Positions 26,794 to 35,095 of a stretch of 36,908 nt of DNA are shown here, in pieces. Both the position numbers and the translations under genes were made by a program. The DNA is from Sedimenticola sp. (lineage in GTDB: Bacteria; Pseudomonadota; Gammaproteobacteria; Chromatiales; Chromatiaceae), in assembly GCA_027068795.1 (NCBI GenBank), contig JAMOMB010000108.1, positions 1 through 36,908 of the forward strand, given 5' to 3'. Numbering within the stretch: the stretch's first letter is position 1; every line of letters starts with the position of its first letter. Under the pieces are notes generated by a model, which had not been told where the DNA came from, made no database searches, and was given only the letters and a program-made list of their open reading frames with translations.

Positions 26794-28244
26794 TGAAAGC
26801 CTCCATTCAGCTCCGCCTGGGTCAAAACCTCACCATGACCCCGCAACTGCAGCAAGCGATCAAGCTGCTGCAACTTTCCACACTGGAGCTCAAACAGGAA
26901 ATACAGGAAGCGCTGGAATCCAACCTCATGCTGGAAATCGAGGAGGATGGGGGCGAAGATGCGCCTGCGCCCAGCGAAAAAACCGCGGAGGCCGAACCCG
27001 CCGCCCAGGAAGAGACGGAACTCCAGAGCGGTACGGAAACCATCCCGGATGAACTGCCCGTGGACGCCAACTGGGAAGATCAGTACGACATCCCGGTAAC
27101 GCGCACCCAGGCAAGCAGCAACGAGGAACACAGCGACTACCTTTCCCGGGAGAGCAACACCGAAACCCTGCAGGACTATCTGCACTGGCAGCTCAACCTG
27201 ACGCCTTTCAGCGAGGAAGACCGCGCCATCGCCACCGCCCTCATCGACGGCATTTCTCCGGACGGCTACCTGGATGCGCCCCTGGAAGAAATCATCGCCG
27301 ACATGAACGATGAAGAAATCGGCATGGAAGAGGTGCTGACCGTACTGCACCGCATCCAGCATTTCGATCCGCCGGGGGTCGCCGCACGCAATCCCCAGGA
27401 AAGCCTGCTGTTGCAACTGGAGCAGCTCCCTGCGGATCAAACAGTGAAAAACAAGGCGAAAAAACTGCTGCAGGATCACTTCGACCTGCTCACCAGCGGC
27501 AATGAACCGCGCATCCGCAAGCTGCTGCGCATGACCCCGGAGCAGGCGCAGGCGGTATTCAACCTGATCCGTTCTCTCAATCCCCGCCCCGGCTCCAGCA
27601 TATCCCCCGCGGATACCCGCTATGTGGAACCGGATGTGTTCGTGGAAAAGAAAGACGGGCGCTGGCTGGTGTCCCTGAATCCGGAGGCCATGCCCAAGCT
27701 GCGGGTCAACGCCGAATACGCCGCCCTGGTCAAACGCGCGGACAACAGCAGCGACAACACCACCCTGAAAGACCACTTGCAGGAAGCACGCTGGTTTCTC
27801 AAGAGCCTGCAGGGCCGCAATCAGACCCTGCTGAAGGTGGCGACACGCATCGTGGAAGTGCAACAGGCTTTCTTCGATCATGGGGAGGAAGCGATGAAAC
27901 CCCTGATTCTCAAAGATGTCGCCGAAGCCGTGGAAATGCACGAGTCCACCATTTCCCGCATCACCACGGGCAAATACATGCACACCCCCAAAGGGGTGCT
28001 GGAATTCAAGTATTTCTTTTCCAGCCATGTCAGCACCGACAATGGCGACCAGGCATCCGCCGTCGCCATTCGTGCCTGTATCCGCAAGATCATTCTCGCG
28101 GAAGACCCCCAAAAACCCTTGTCCGACAACAAGATCGCCACCATGTTGTCGGAAAGCGGCTTCAAGGTAGCGCGGCGCACCGTCGCAAAATACCGGGAAG
28201 CAATGGCAATCCCGCCATCCAACGAACGTAAACGTCTCGTTTAA
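26793..28244 (+). CDS. rpoN: RNA polymerase sigma-54 factor
   Basis: RpoN directs polymerase to -24/-12 promoters that need AAA+ activators. The 483-residue protein has the Q-rich activator-contact region at its N-terminus (LGQNLTMTPQLQQAIKLLQL), an acidic linker, the core-binding domain, the DNA-binding helix-turn-helix (LKDVAEAVEMHESTISRIT) and the C-terminal RpoN box ARRTVAKYRE (460-469). No Shine-Dalgarno is visible before its ATG, which overlaps the stop of a 44-codon upstream frame. The order lptB-rpoN-hpf-ptsN is conserved in proteobacteria. Confidence 0.97.
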   Translation: MKASIQLRLGQNLTMTPQLQQAIKLLQLSTLELKQEIQEALESNLMLEIEEDGGEDAPAPSEKTAEAEPAAQEETELQSGTETIPDELPVDANWEDQYDIPVTRTQASSNEEHSDYLSRESNTETLQDYLHWQLNLTPFSEEDRAIATALIDGISPDGYLDAPLEEIIADMNDEEIGMEEVLTVLHRIQHFDPPGVAARNPQESLLLQLEQLPADQTVKNKAKKLLQDHFDLLTSGNEPRIRKLLRMTPEQAQAVFNLIRSLNPRPGSSISPADTRYVEPDVFVEKKDGRWLVSLNPEAMPKLRVNAEYAALVKRADNSSDNTTLKDHLQEARWFLKSLQGRNQTLLKVATRIVEVQQAFFDHGEEAMKPLILKDVAEAVEMHESTISRITTGKYMHTPKGVLEFKYFFSSHVSTDNGDQASAVAIRACIRKIILAEDPQKPLSDNKIATMLSESGFKVARRTVAKYREAMAIPPSNERKRLV

Positions 28245-28258
28245 TCAAGGAGAATACT

Positions 28259-28594
28259 ATGCAACTGAGCGTAACCGGTCACCACATAGAACTCACAGAC
28301 GCCCTACGCAACTATGTAGAAGAGAAGATCAAGCGCATCGAGCGCCACTTTGATCACGTCACCAACGTACATGTCATCCTCAGCGTGGAAAGGCACATGC
28401 AGAAGGCGGAAGCCACCGTCCACGTCAGCGGCGCCGATGTTTTTGCAGAAGCGACGGAAGAAGATTTGTACGCAGCCATAGACGGCCTGGTGGACAAGCT
28501 TGACCGGCAGATCCTCAAACACAAGGAAAAGATCCAGAAGCGCGCCCGCGGCAATGGCGGCGCTAGGGCTATACTGGCGGAAATGCCGGAATAA
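28259..28594 (+). CDS. hpf: Ribosome hibernation-promoting factor
   Basis: HPF binds the 30S decoding region and promotes 100S dimers in stationary phase. The 111-residue protein is a short-form member starting MQLSVTGHHIELTDALRNYVEEKI with a typical DVFAEATEEDLYAAIDGLVDKL motif and a basic C-terminal tail (KHKEKIQKRARG). AAGGAG lies 6 bp before the ATG. It is followed by a strong hairpin and then ptsN. Confidence 0.95.
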   Translation: MQLSVTGHHIELTDALRNYVEEKIKRIERHFDHVTNVHVILSVERHMQKAEATVHVSGADVFAEATEEDLYAAIDGLVDKLDRQILKHKEKIQKRARGNGGARAILAEMPE

Positions 28595-28641
28595 CCCGGA
28601 ACAGGCATCAGGAAAACCTGCTGCATTCCACCCAACCTGCT

Positions 28642-28681
28642 GGAATCTCCCGAAGCGCCTCTTTCCGGCGCGGGAGATTCC
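28642..28681 (+). other. Strong hairpin between hpf and ptsN
   Basis: GGAATCTCCC (28642-28651) pairs perfectly with GGGAGATTCC (28672-28681). Above a 3-nt bulge, GCGCC pairs with GGCGC around a 7-nt loop. No T-run follows, so it is not a standard terminator. The right arm ends 19 nt before the ptsN ATG. Confidence 0.7.
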
Positions 28682-28700
28682 CGGAACCGATACCACCATC

Positions 28701-29180
28701 ATGCTACCTGAAGATTTGCTGCAGCCGGATCAGATCAAACTCTCGAACACCACATCGAGCAAGAAGCGCGCCCTGGAGACCGTGGCCGAACTGCTCGCCG
28801 CCGGCACCAACACCCCCAGCGCGGAAGCCATCTACGAAAAACTCCTGGACCGGGAGCGTCTGGGCAGCACCGGCATGAACCATGGCATTGCCCTGCCCCA
28901 TGCCCGCATCAAGGGCATCAGCAAACCCACCGGCGCCTTCCTGCATCTGGCCACTGGCGTGGATTTCGACTCCCTGGACGGCGAGCCAGTGGATCTGGTA
29001 TTCGGCCTGCTGGTGCCGGAGCAAGCCACGGAAGCCCACCTGGAGCTCCTCGCAGAGCTGGCCCGGCTGTTCAGCAATCCTCAGCTATGCGCCCAGATCC
29101 GCCGCGCCACCAGTGAAGAGCAGGTGTTGCAACTGCTGAACCCGCCCCCCCTGGCCGATGCAGCATCAGATCACAGTTAA
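28701..29180 (+). CDS. ptsN: Nitrogen-regulatory PTS EIIA protein
   Basis: EIIA-Ntr is the output protein of the regulatory PTS and affects potassium and nitrogen/carbon physiology. The 159-residue protein has the phospho-accepting H67 in GMNHGIALPHARIKG. The frame is open 67 codons upstream, but the ATG at 28701 begins the family sequence MLPEDLLQPDQIKL. No clear Shine-Dalgarno sequence is present; the upstream hairpin may matter. Its end overlaps hprK by 23 bp. Confidence 0.95.
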   Translation: MLPEDLLQPDQIKLSNTTSSKKRALETVAELLAAGTNTPSAEAIYEKLLDRERLGSTGMNHGIALPHARIKGISKPTGAFLHLATGVDFDSLDGEPVDLVFGLLVPEQATEAHLELLAELARLFSNPQLCAQIRRATSEEQVLQLLNPPPLADAASDHS

Positions 29181-30105
29181 CGACCTCATCGACGCCCTTC
29201 AGGAGCGTCTGAGGCTGCGCCTACTGGCGGGCAGGAAGGGCCTGGGCAATGTCATCTTCGACGCTGAAATCGAAAAATCCGACCCCATCATCGCCGGCCC
29301 GCTGAACTACATTCATCCCAGCCCGGTGCAGATCATCGGCCCCAAGGAGAAAAAATACCTCACCAGCCTCAGCAGCGAAGACCAGCAGGCGGCCTTGATG
29401 CGGCTGTTCTCCGCCAAGCCCGCCGCCATCTTGCTGAGCAACAGGCTCAAATCCATCAAGGCCCTGGAAGACATGGCGGAAAAACACAACACGCCGCTCC
29501 TGGCCTCCTCCCTCAAGGACGCGCAGGTGCTGGACAACCTCCAGTACTATGCCGCCCGCTTCTTCGCCAGGAAAACCACCTTGCACGGCGTGTTTCTGGA
29601 AGTGCTGGGCATGGGTGTGCTGCTCACCGGCCACTCCGCCGTGGGCAAGAGCGAGCTGGCCCTGGAGCTGATCATCCGCGGCCACCGGCTGATTGCCGAT
29701 GATGTCACCGAGTTCCGCCGCATCGCCCCGGACATCGTCAGCGGCAGCTGCCCGCCCCTGTTGCGGGAATTCCTCGAAGTGCGCGGCCTGGGCATTCTGA
29801 ACATTCCCGCCATGTTCGGAGACAGCGCCACCAAACACAGCAAATACCTGCACTTCATCGTGCACCTCAAACGCATGAAGCTGCAGGAAATCGCAGACAT
29901 GGAACGCCTGCGCGGCGTGGGCCGTTACCGCAATGTACTGGGAGTGGAAATCCCGGAGATCACCGTACCTGTGGCGCCGGGGCGCAACCTGGCGATTCTG
30001 GTGGAAACCGCCGTCAGAAACCACATCCTGAAACTGAAAGGCTATGACGCCGCCGAGCTGTTCATCCAGCGGCAGCAGCAAGCCATCGAGGAAAGCAGCT
30101 CATGA
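29158..30105 (+). CDS. hprK: HPr kinase/phosphorylase
   Basis: HprK phosphorylates, and with phosphate dephosphorylates, Ser46 of HPr. The 315-residue protein has an N-terminal Mur-ligase-like domain, H143 in TLHGVFLEV, Walker A GHSAVGKS (158-165), DDVTEF, and the HprK signature LEVRGLGILNIPAMFG (about 206-221). It lies between ptsN and an EIIA-Man gene, overlapping the former by 23 bp and the latter by 4 bp. The adjacent HPr keeps Ser46, so the kinase has its substrate. Confidence 0.96.
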   Translation: MQHQITVNDLIDALQERLRLRLLAGRKGLGNVIFDAEIEKSDPIIAGPLNYIHPSPVQIIGPKEKKYLTSLSSEDQQAALMRLFSAKPAAILLSNRLKSIKALEDMAEKHNTPLLASSLKDAQVLDNLQYYAARFFARKTTLHGVFLEVLGMGVLLTGHSAVGKSELALELIIRGHRLIADDVTEFRRIAPDIVSGSCPPLLREFLEVRGLGILNIPAMFGDSATKHSKYLHFIVHLKRMKLQEIADMERLRGVGRYRNVLGVEIPEITVPVAPGRNLAILVETAVRNHILKLKGYDAAELFIQRQQQAIEESSS

Positions 30106-30506
30106 GCATCGGTATCCTGCTCATCACTCACCCCGGCATCGGCGAGGCACTGCTGAGAAACGCCTGTGAGCTCGTAGGCTCCTGCCCGCTGCGCATACAG
30201 TGTGTGGATATTCCCCTGGAAGGCGATACAGACGAGCTGCAGCAACTCACCCGCCGGCAGGCGCGGGATCTGGATGACGGCAGCGGGGTGCTGGTGCTCA
30301 CCGACGCCTTCGGCGCCACCCCCAGCAATATCGCCTGCCAGCTTACCGGCGAACTGGAGGCGAATGTGGTCTCCGGCCTCAACCTGCCCATGCTGATCCG
30401 GGTGTTCAACTACGCCAGCGACGACCTGCAATCCCTGACCCACAAGGCCGCCGATGGCGGCATGCGCGGCATTCAGGTGGCCCGCGCAAAAGGAGTTTGC
30501 AGATGA
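30102..30506 (+). CDS. PTS EIIA protein, mannose type
   Basis: The 134-residue protein has the EIIA-Man fold with phospho-acceptor H10 in GILLITHPGIGEALL and the region VLVLTDAFGATPSNIA. No EIIB, EIIC or EIID of the mannose family is nearby, so it is likely regulatory, as in other proteobacteria with incomplete PTS. It overlaps hprK and HPr by 4 bp each. Confidence 0.93.
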   Translation: MSIGILLITHPGIGEALLRNACELVGSCPLRIQCVDIPLEGDTDELQQLTRRQARDLDDGSGVLVLTDAFGATPSNIACQLTGELEANVVSGLNLPMLIRVFNYASDDLQSLTHKAADGGMRGIQVARAKGVCR

Positions 30507-30772
30507 AATCCACGCAGATCATCGTCCCCAACAAACTCGGGCTGCACGCCCGCGCCGCCGCCAAGCTGGTGGGCGCCGCCAGCAAATTCTCGGCGGAAGT
30601 CTATGTCGAAAAGGACGGCAACCGCATCAACGGCAAAAGCATCATGGGCGTGATGATGCTTGCCGCCAGCAAAGGCACGGAGATCACCATCATCACGGAT
30701 GGAAAAGATGAAGAAAGCGCTCTGGAGGCGCTCATCACACTCGTCCGCGACGGCTTTGGAGAAGAGCAATGA
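30503..30772 (+). CDS. Phosphocarrier protein HPr
   Basis: HPr carries phosphate from enzyme I to the EIIA proteins. The 89-residue product has H15 in KLGLHARAAAKL and Ser46 in NGKSIMGVMML, the HprK target. The start at 30503 has AAGGAG 7 bp upstream and overlaps the EIIA-Man stop (ATGA); a TTG six bases earlier is unlikely. The gene also overlaps ptsI by 4 bp. Confidence 0.96.
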   Translation: MKSTQIIVPNKLGLHARAAAKLVGAASKFSAEVYVEKDGNRINGKSIMGVMMLAASKGTEITIITDGKDEESALEALITLVRDGFGEEQ

Positions 30773-32511
30773 CCCTGGCGATTCAGGGCATCGGGGTAGA
30801 CACCAGCATCAGCACCGCCATCGGCAAGGTATTGATGCTCTCCCGGGGCAATATCCAGGCCGAACCCGGCATGATTCCGCACAATCAGATCGAGGCGGAA
30901 ATCAGCCGTTTTCTCCGCGCCGTGCAACAGGCATCCGCACAACTGCAGGATGTGCGCAAGCAAATCCCCGAGGACACGCCCGCGGACATCCTGGAATTCA
31001 TCGACACTCACCTGCTGATGCTGGAGGACAAGGCCATCTCCGAGGCCCCGGTGCAGACCATCCGCGAGGAGGGCTGTTCCGCCGAGTGGGCGCTGCAACT
31101 GCGCCGCGACCAGATGATGCGGGTGTTCGAGGACATGGAAGACGCCTACCTGCGCACCCGCAAGGATGACCTGGATCATGTGGTCAACCGCATTCTGCAT
31201 ATCCTCCAGGGCGGCAAGAACAGCGACCCCACGGAAATCTCCGGGCACATCATCGTCTCCGAAGACCTCACCCCGGCGGACGCCATCATGCTGCATCACC
31301 GCGGCGCGACCGGCTTCGTCACCGAGTATGGCAGCCCCATGTCCCACACCGCCATTCTCGCCCGCAGCCTTGGCATTCCCGCCGTGGTGGGCGCCCACGG
31401 GGCCACCAGCCAGCTGCGTTCCGGAGAGCTGGTGGTCATCGACGCCCGGCACGGCAGCGTACTGGCCGGTTGTGACGACAGCTGCCTGCTGTTCTTCCGC
31501 CAGCGGCTGGAACAGGAACAGGCGCGCCGTCACGCCCTGCACAATCTCAAGGATGCGCCGGCGATCTCCCTGGACGGAAGGAAAATCGAGCTGCTGGCGA
31601 ATATCGAACTTCCCGAAGATACGGAAACCGCCGTCGAAGGCGGCTGCCGTGGCGTGGGCCTGTACCGCACCGAGTTCCTGTACATGAACCGGGAAGAGTT
31701 GCCCACGGAAGAAGAGCATTTCCTGGCCTACAAACAGGTGGTCGAAGGCATGCGGGAACAACCCGTCATCATTCGCACCCTGGATCTGGGAGCGGACAAG
31801 CAATGCGAGCACCAACCGCAACCCACCTCCTGCACCAATCCCGCATTGGGCCTGCGCGCCATTCGCCTGTGCCTGAAAGAAACCGGCATCTTTCGCACCC
31901 AGATCCGCGCCATCCTGCGGGCCTCCGCATTGGGCAACGTGCAATTGATGATCCCCATGCTCACCAATTTGTGGGAAGCGCGACAAGCCAGGCGAATCAT
32001 CGACGAGGAGCTGCAATCACTGTTGCACCAGGGCGTCGAGATCAACCCGCAAATTCCCGTAGGCGCCATGATCGAAACCCCGGCCGCGGCGCTGACGGCG
32101 GAAAGCTTCGCCCGGATGTTCGATTTTCTCTCCATCGGCACCAATGACCTGATCCAGTACGCCCTGGCGGTGGATCGCGCGGACGACGGCGTCAACCACC
32201 TCTATGACGCCCTGCATCCCGCCGTCATCATGCTGATTCAGCAAGTGGTGCAGGCCGGCATCACCACGGGCAAGCCGGTGGCCATGTGCGGTGAAATGGC
32301 GGGTACGCCGAAGTACATTCCCCTGTTGCTGGGCATGGGCCTGAAGAGCCTGAGCATGCATCCGGCGTCCCTGCCGGAAGCCAAACAGCTGATACGCAAC
32401 CTGAACATCACGCACCTGGAGCAAAAGACCGCTCTGATCCTGCAAAACCTGCTGCATGAAGACCTGGAAAAGGCCTTGCTGGAACTGGAAGCGGATCAGC
32501 CCACCGGCTGA
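30769..32511 (+). CDS. ptsI: PTS enzyme I (PEP-protein phosphotransferase)
   Basis: Enzyme I takes phosphate from PEP and passes it to HPr. The 580-residue protein has active-site H193 in GSPMSHTAILARS, the PEP-binding RTEFLYM and RTLDLGADK motifs, FLSIGTNDLIQYALAVDR, and catalytic C507 in VAMCGEMAG. It has no N-terminal GAF domain, so it is not the PtsP type. It is the last gene of the PTS cluster and ends 14 bp from the convergent transglycosylase. Confidence 0.95.
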   Translation: MTLAIQGIGVDTSISTAIGKVLMLSRGNIQAEPGMIPHNQIEAEISRFLRAVQQASAQLQDVRKQIPEDTPADILEFIDTHLLMLEDKAISEAPVQTIREEGCSAEWALQLRRDQMMRVFEDMEDAYLRTRKDDLDHVVNRILHILQGGKNSDPTEISGHIIVSEDLTPADAIMLHHRGATGFVTEYGSPMSHTAILARSLGIPAVVGAHGATSQLRSGELVVIDARHGSVLAGCDDSCLLFFRQRLEQEQARRHALHNLKDAPAISLDGRKIELLANIELPEDTETAVEGGCRGVGLYRTEFLYMNREELPTEEEHFLAYKQVVEGMREQPVIIRTLDLGADKQCEHQPQPTSCTNPALGLRAIRLCLKETGIFRTQIRAILRASALGNVQLMIPMLTNLWEARQARRIIDEELQSLLHQGVEINPQIPVGAMIETPAAALTAESFARMFDFLSIGTNDLIQYALAVDRADDGVNHLYDALHPAVIMLIQQVVQAGITTGKPVAMCGEMAGTPKYIPLLLGMGLKSLSMHPASLPEAKQLIRNLNITHLEQKTALILQNLLHEDLEKALLELEADQPTG

Positions 32512-32525
32512 ACCCGTGCGCCGCA

Positions 32526-33479
32526 TCAGAATTCGCGATCCCTTGATTCCGGCAAGCGAACCTCGCGGCCGGCGAACAGCTCCGGCGCAGAAGCCGCCCC
32601 GGAATTCAGCCAGCTCACATCATAGGGGTGATGGGAGCGCCCGTAGTCCTCGATGATCTGCCGCACATAGTTGCGGGTTTCCCGAAACGGCGGCACGCCC
32701 CGGTACTGCAATACCCGGTGCTCGCCGGCGTTGTAGCCCGCCAACGCCTTGACCAGATCACCCTTGAAAAACGCCAGCAGCCAGCGCAGGTACGCCATTC
32801 CACCGCGGATGTTCTGCTCCGGATCCCAAATATCCTCCACCGCAAAACGCACTGCCGTGGCCGGAACCAGCTGCATCAATCCACATGCGCCCTTCGGCGA
32901 TTGCGCCCGAACATCGAAGCCCGACTCCACCCGGATCACCGACAACACCAGATTGGCCTCCAGGCCATGCTCCCGGGACAGCTTCTCCACCACACCGACA
33001 ATGGCCTTGCAGTCCGGATCCGCGCATCGCTCCGCCAGCCAGGGCAAGGTTGCAATGTGGGAACAGCCGTTTTCATATGTTCGCTCACCACCGATCATGC
33101 CCAGCACATTGACCGCCTGTTCATCGCCGGAAGCAGCGGCTTTCTCCAGCCAGTAACGGGCGATATCATCATTGCGGGGCACGCCCCGTCCGTTGGCGTA
33201 CATCCACCCCAGACTGCGCCAGGCGTCCACCTGCCCTTGGGCGGCGGCCCTGCAATACCAGTCTCTCGCTTCCTGCGGGGATTTGCGCACTCCTTCTCCG
33301 TGCTCCAGCGCCGTTCCCAGGGAAAACTGCGCCCGGGCATCTCCCTCCGCTGCGAGACCGCGCAAGGTCTGCAACGGCGCCAACGGTTCTGCCGCTCCCC
33401 CGGGCGCTGCCTGCAACAATGACAGCAACGTCCCGCATCCAATCCAGCGCCAAAGGCTCGTTCGCATATTGAAAATCAT
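32526..33479 (-). CDS. Lytic transglycosylase with SEL1 repeats
   Basis: The enzyme should cleave peptidoglycan between MurNAc and GlcNAc with formation of an anhydro end. The 317-residue precursor has a signal peptide (about 1-29, WIGCGTLLSLLQAAPGGAA), two SEL1/TPR-like repeats (about 48-120) for protein contacts, and a C-terminal SLT domain with catalytic E185 in RVESGFD, GLMQLVPATA and ALAGYNAGEHRV. The frame is open to 33557, but the TATACT -10 at 33518-33523 lies inside that part, so the ATG at 33479 (or 33467) is favoured. It sits opposite ptsI and mgtE. Confidence 0.88.
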   Translation of the reverse strand: MIFNMRTSLWRWIGCGTLLSLLQAAPGGAAEPLAPLQTLRGLAAEGDARAQFSLGTALEHGEGVRKSPQEARDWYCRAAAQGQVDAWRSLGWMYANGRGVPRNDDIARYWLEKAAASGDEQAVNVLGMIGGERTYENGCSHIATLPWLAERCADPDCKAIVGVVEKLSREHGLEANLVLSVIRVESGFDVRAQSPKGACGLMQLVPATAVRFAVEDIWDPEQNIRGGMAYLRWLLAFFKGDLVKALAGYNAGEHRVLQYRGVPPFRETRNYVRQIIEDYGRSHHPYDVSWLNSGAASAPELFAGREVRLPESRDREF

Positions 33480-33517
33480 TTTCCCGCTCCAAGTCTTCCC
33501 TGTCTCTTGTAAGTTTA

Positions 33518-33523
33518 AGTATA
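33518..33523 (-). promoter_or_regulatory. -10 element for the transglycosylase gene
   Basis: TATACT on the minus strand lies 39 bp before the favoured start. A TTGGTG upstream could be a -35 with a long 19-bp spacer. It argues against the longer ORF start at 33557. Confidence 0.4.
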
Positions 33524-33664
33524 GGACATCCTCGCTCCGGATCACCAACAGGGGCAACCGCCAATACCCGGAAGATGACTAGACCCTGCCTGAATAATTC
33601 CTCTCAACCTGCTAAACTGAAAAGCATTTGTCATCATCAGAATTTTTGGAATTCCACCAGGGCC

Positions 33665-35026
33665 ATGAGCAGCCAGACAACCACTGAAAGCGAGATCTCG
33701 CGTCTGGAGCAAATCCAGGAATTCCTGGACCAGGACGCCTGGCGGGAAGCCGCACAGCTGCTGAAAAAACTTCAGCCCGCTGAAATCGCCCATGTCCTGG
33801 AGGCCCTGCCCCTGAACCAGCGCCAGATTCTCTGGGATCTCCTGGATACGGCCCAGGATGGCGAAACCCTCATGGAGCTCACGGAAAACGTGAGGAACGA
33901 ACTGATCCAGAACATGGATCAGGAAGACATCGTCGCCGCCACTGAACATATGGACGTGGACGACCTGGCTGATTTCATCCAGGAACTGCCCCACGATGTC
34001 ACCCGGGAGGTCATGGAATCCCTGAGCGAGCAGGACCGGCGCCGCCTGGAAACCGTACTCTCCTACCCGGAGGACACCGCCGGCGGCCTGATGAACACCG
34101 ACCCGGTCACGGTACGCCCCGAGGTCACCCTGGACGTGGTGCTGCGCTACCTGCGACAGCTGGGCGACAAGGTTCCCAGAGATACGGATCAGTTGTTCGT
34201 CACCAACCGCGAGGACAAATATCTGGGCACCCTGCGCCTGGCGGATCTGGTCACCCACGACCCCCAGGAAACCGTGGCGGAAGTCATGAGCCTGGAAGTG
34301 CAGCCATTCAATGCCCTGACCGCCGCCGCCGATGTGGCCAGACGCTTCGAGCAATACGACCTGCTCTCTGCGCCGGTAGTGAACGAAGAGGGACAGCTGG
34401 TCGGAAGGATCACCGTGGATGACGTAGTGGATCTGATCCGCGAGGAAGGCGAACACCATTTCATGGGCAGCGCCGGCCTGTCGGAAGACGAAGACATGTT
34501 CGCCCCGGTGATGGTGAGCAGCAAGCGCCGCGCCCTGTGGCTGGGCATCAACCTGCTCACCGCCTTTCTGGCCTCCTGGGTGATCGGACACTTCGAAGCC
34601 ACCCTGGACAAGATCGTGGCCCTGGCGGTGCTCATGCCCATTGTCGCCAGCATGGGCGGGGTGGGCGGCACCCAGACCCTGACCCTGGCCATTCGCGGCC
34701 TCGCCCTGGGACAGCTCTCCAGCAAGAACGCGGGCTACCTGCTGGCCAAGGAACTGGCCATCGCCCTGGTAAACGGTATTTTATGGGCGTTCGTCGTGGG
34801 CATCATCGCGGGCCTGTGGTTCAACAGCACGGATATCGCCCTGGTGATCGCCGCCGCCATGATGATCAACCTGATGGCCGCGGCGGTGGCCGGCGCCCTG
34901 CTGCCCCTGGCCCTGGACAGGCTGGGCATCGACCCGGCCCTGGCCGGCGGCGTATTGCTGACGACGGTCACCGACGTGGTCGGTTTTCTCGCCTTCCTCG
35001 GGCTGGCTACGGCGTTTCTGCTCTGA
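33665..35026 (+). CDS. mgtE: Magnesium transporter MgtE
   Basis: MgtE is a Mg2+-gated magnesium channel of the inner membrane. The 453-residue protein has the helical N domain (ISRLEQIQEFLDQDAWREAAQLL), two CBS domains, the plug helix region and five transmembrane helices with the pore motif PIVASMGGVGGTQTLTLAIRG. The frame is open 30 codons further upstream; the ATG at 33665 begins the family sequence. An mgtE gene next to PTS genes is known from other proteobacteria, but here the transglycosylase lies between. Confidence 0.95.
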   Translation: MSSQTTTESEISRLEQIQEFLDQDAWREAAQLLKKLQPAEIAHVLEALPLNQRQILWDLLDTAQDGETLMELTENVRNELIQNMDQEDIVAATEHMDVDDLADFIQELPHDVTREVMESLSEQDRRRLETVLSYPEDTAGGLMNTDPVTVRPEVTLDVVLRYLRQLGDKVPRDTDQLFVTNREDKYLGTLRLADLVTHDPQETVAEVMSLEVQPFNALTAAADVARRFEQYDLLSAPVVNEEGQLVGRITVDDVVDLIREEGEHHFMGSAGLSEDEDMFAPVMVSSKRRALWLGINLLTAFLASWVIGHFEATLDKIVALAVLMPIVASMGGVGGTQTLTLAIRGLALGQLSSKNAGYLLAKELAIALVNGILWAFVVGIIAGLWFNSTDIALVIAAAMMINLMAAAVAGALLPLALDRLGIDPALAGGVLLTTVTDVVGFLAFLGLATAFLL

Positions 35027-35095
35027 ACAAGCCAAGGAACCCATGGACGGGCATGAATGAAGGCCGAACAGGCATTCTGCCGCGCTTTGCCGATA

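Noticed and set aside
26790-28112. 440-codon open frame antisense to rpoN
   Set aside because: rpoN is unmistakable on the other strand with all domains intact; the antisense product has no recognisable pattern.
30601-32016. 471-codon open frame antisense to ptsI
   Set aside because: It is a shadow of ptsI and HPr. No ribosome site or domain supports it.
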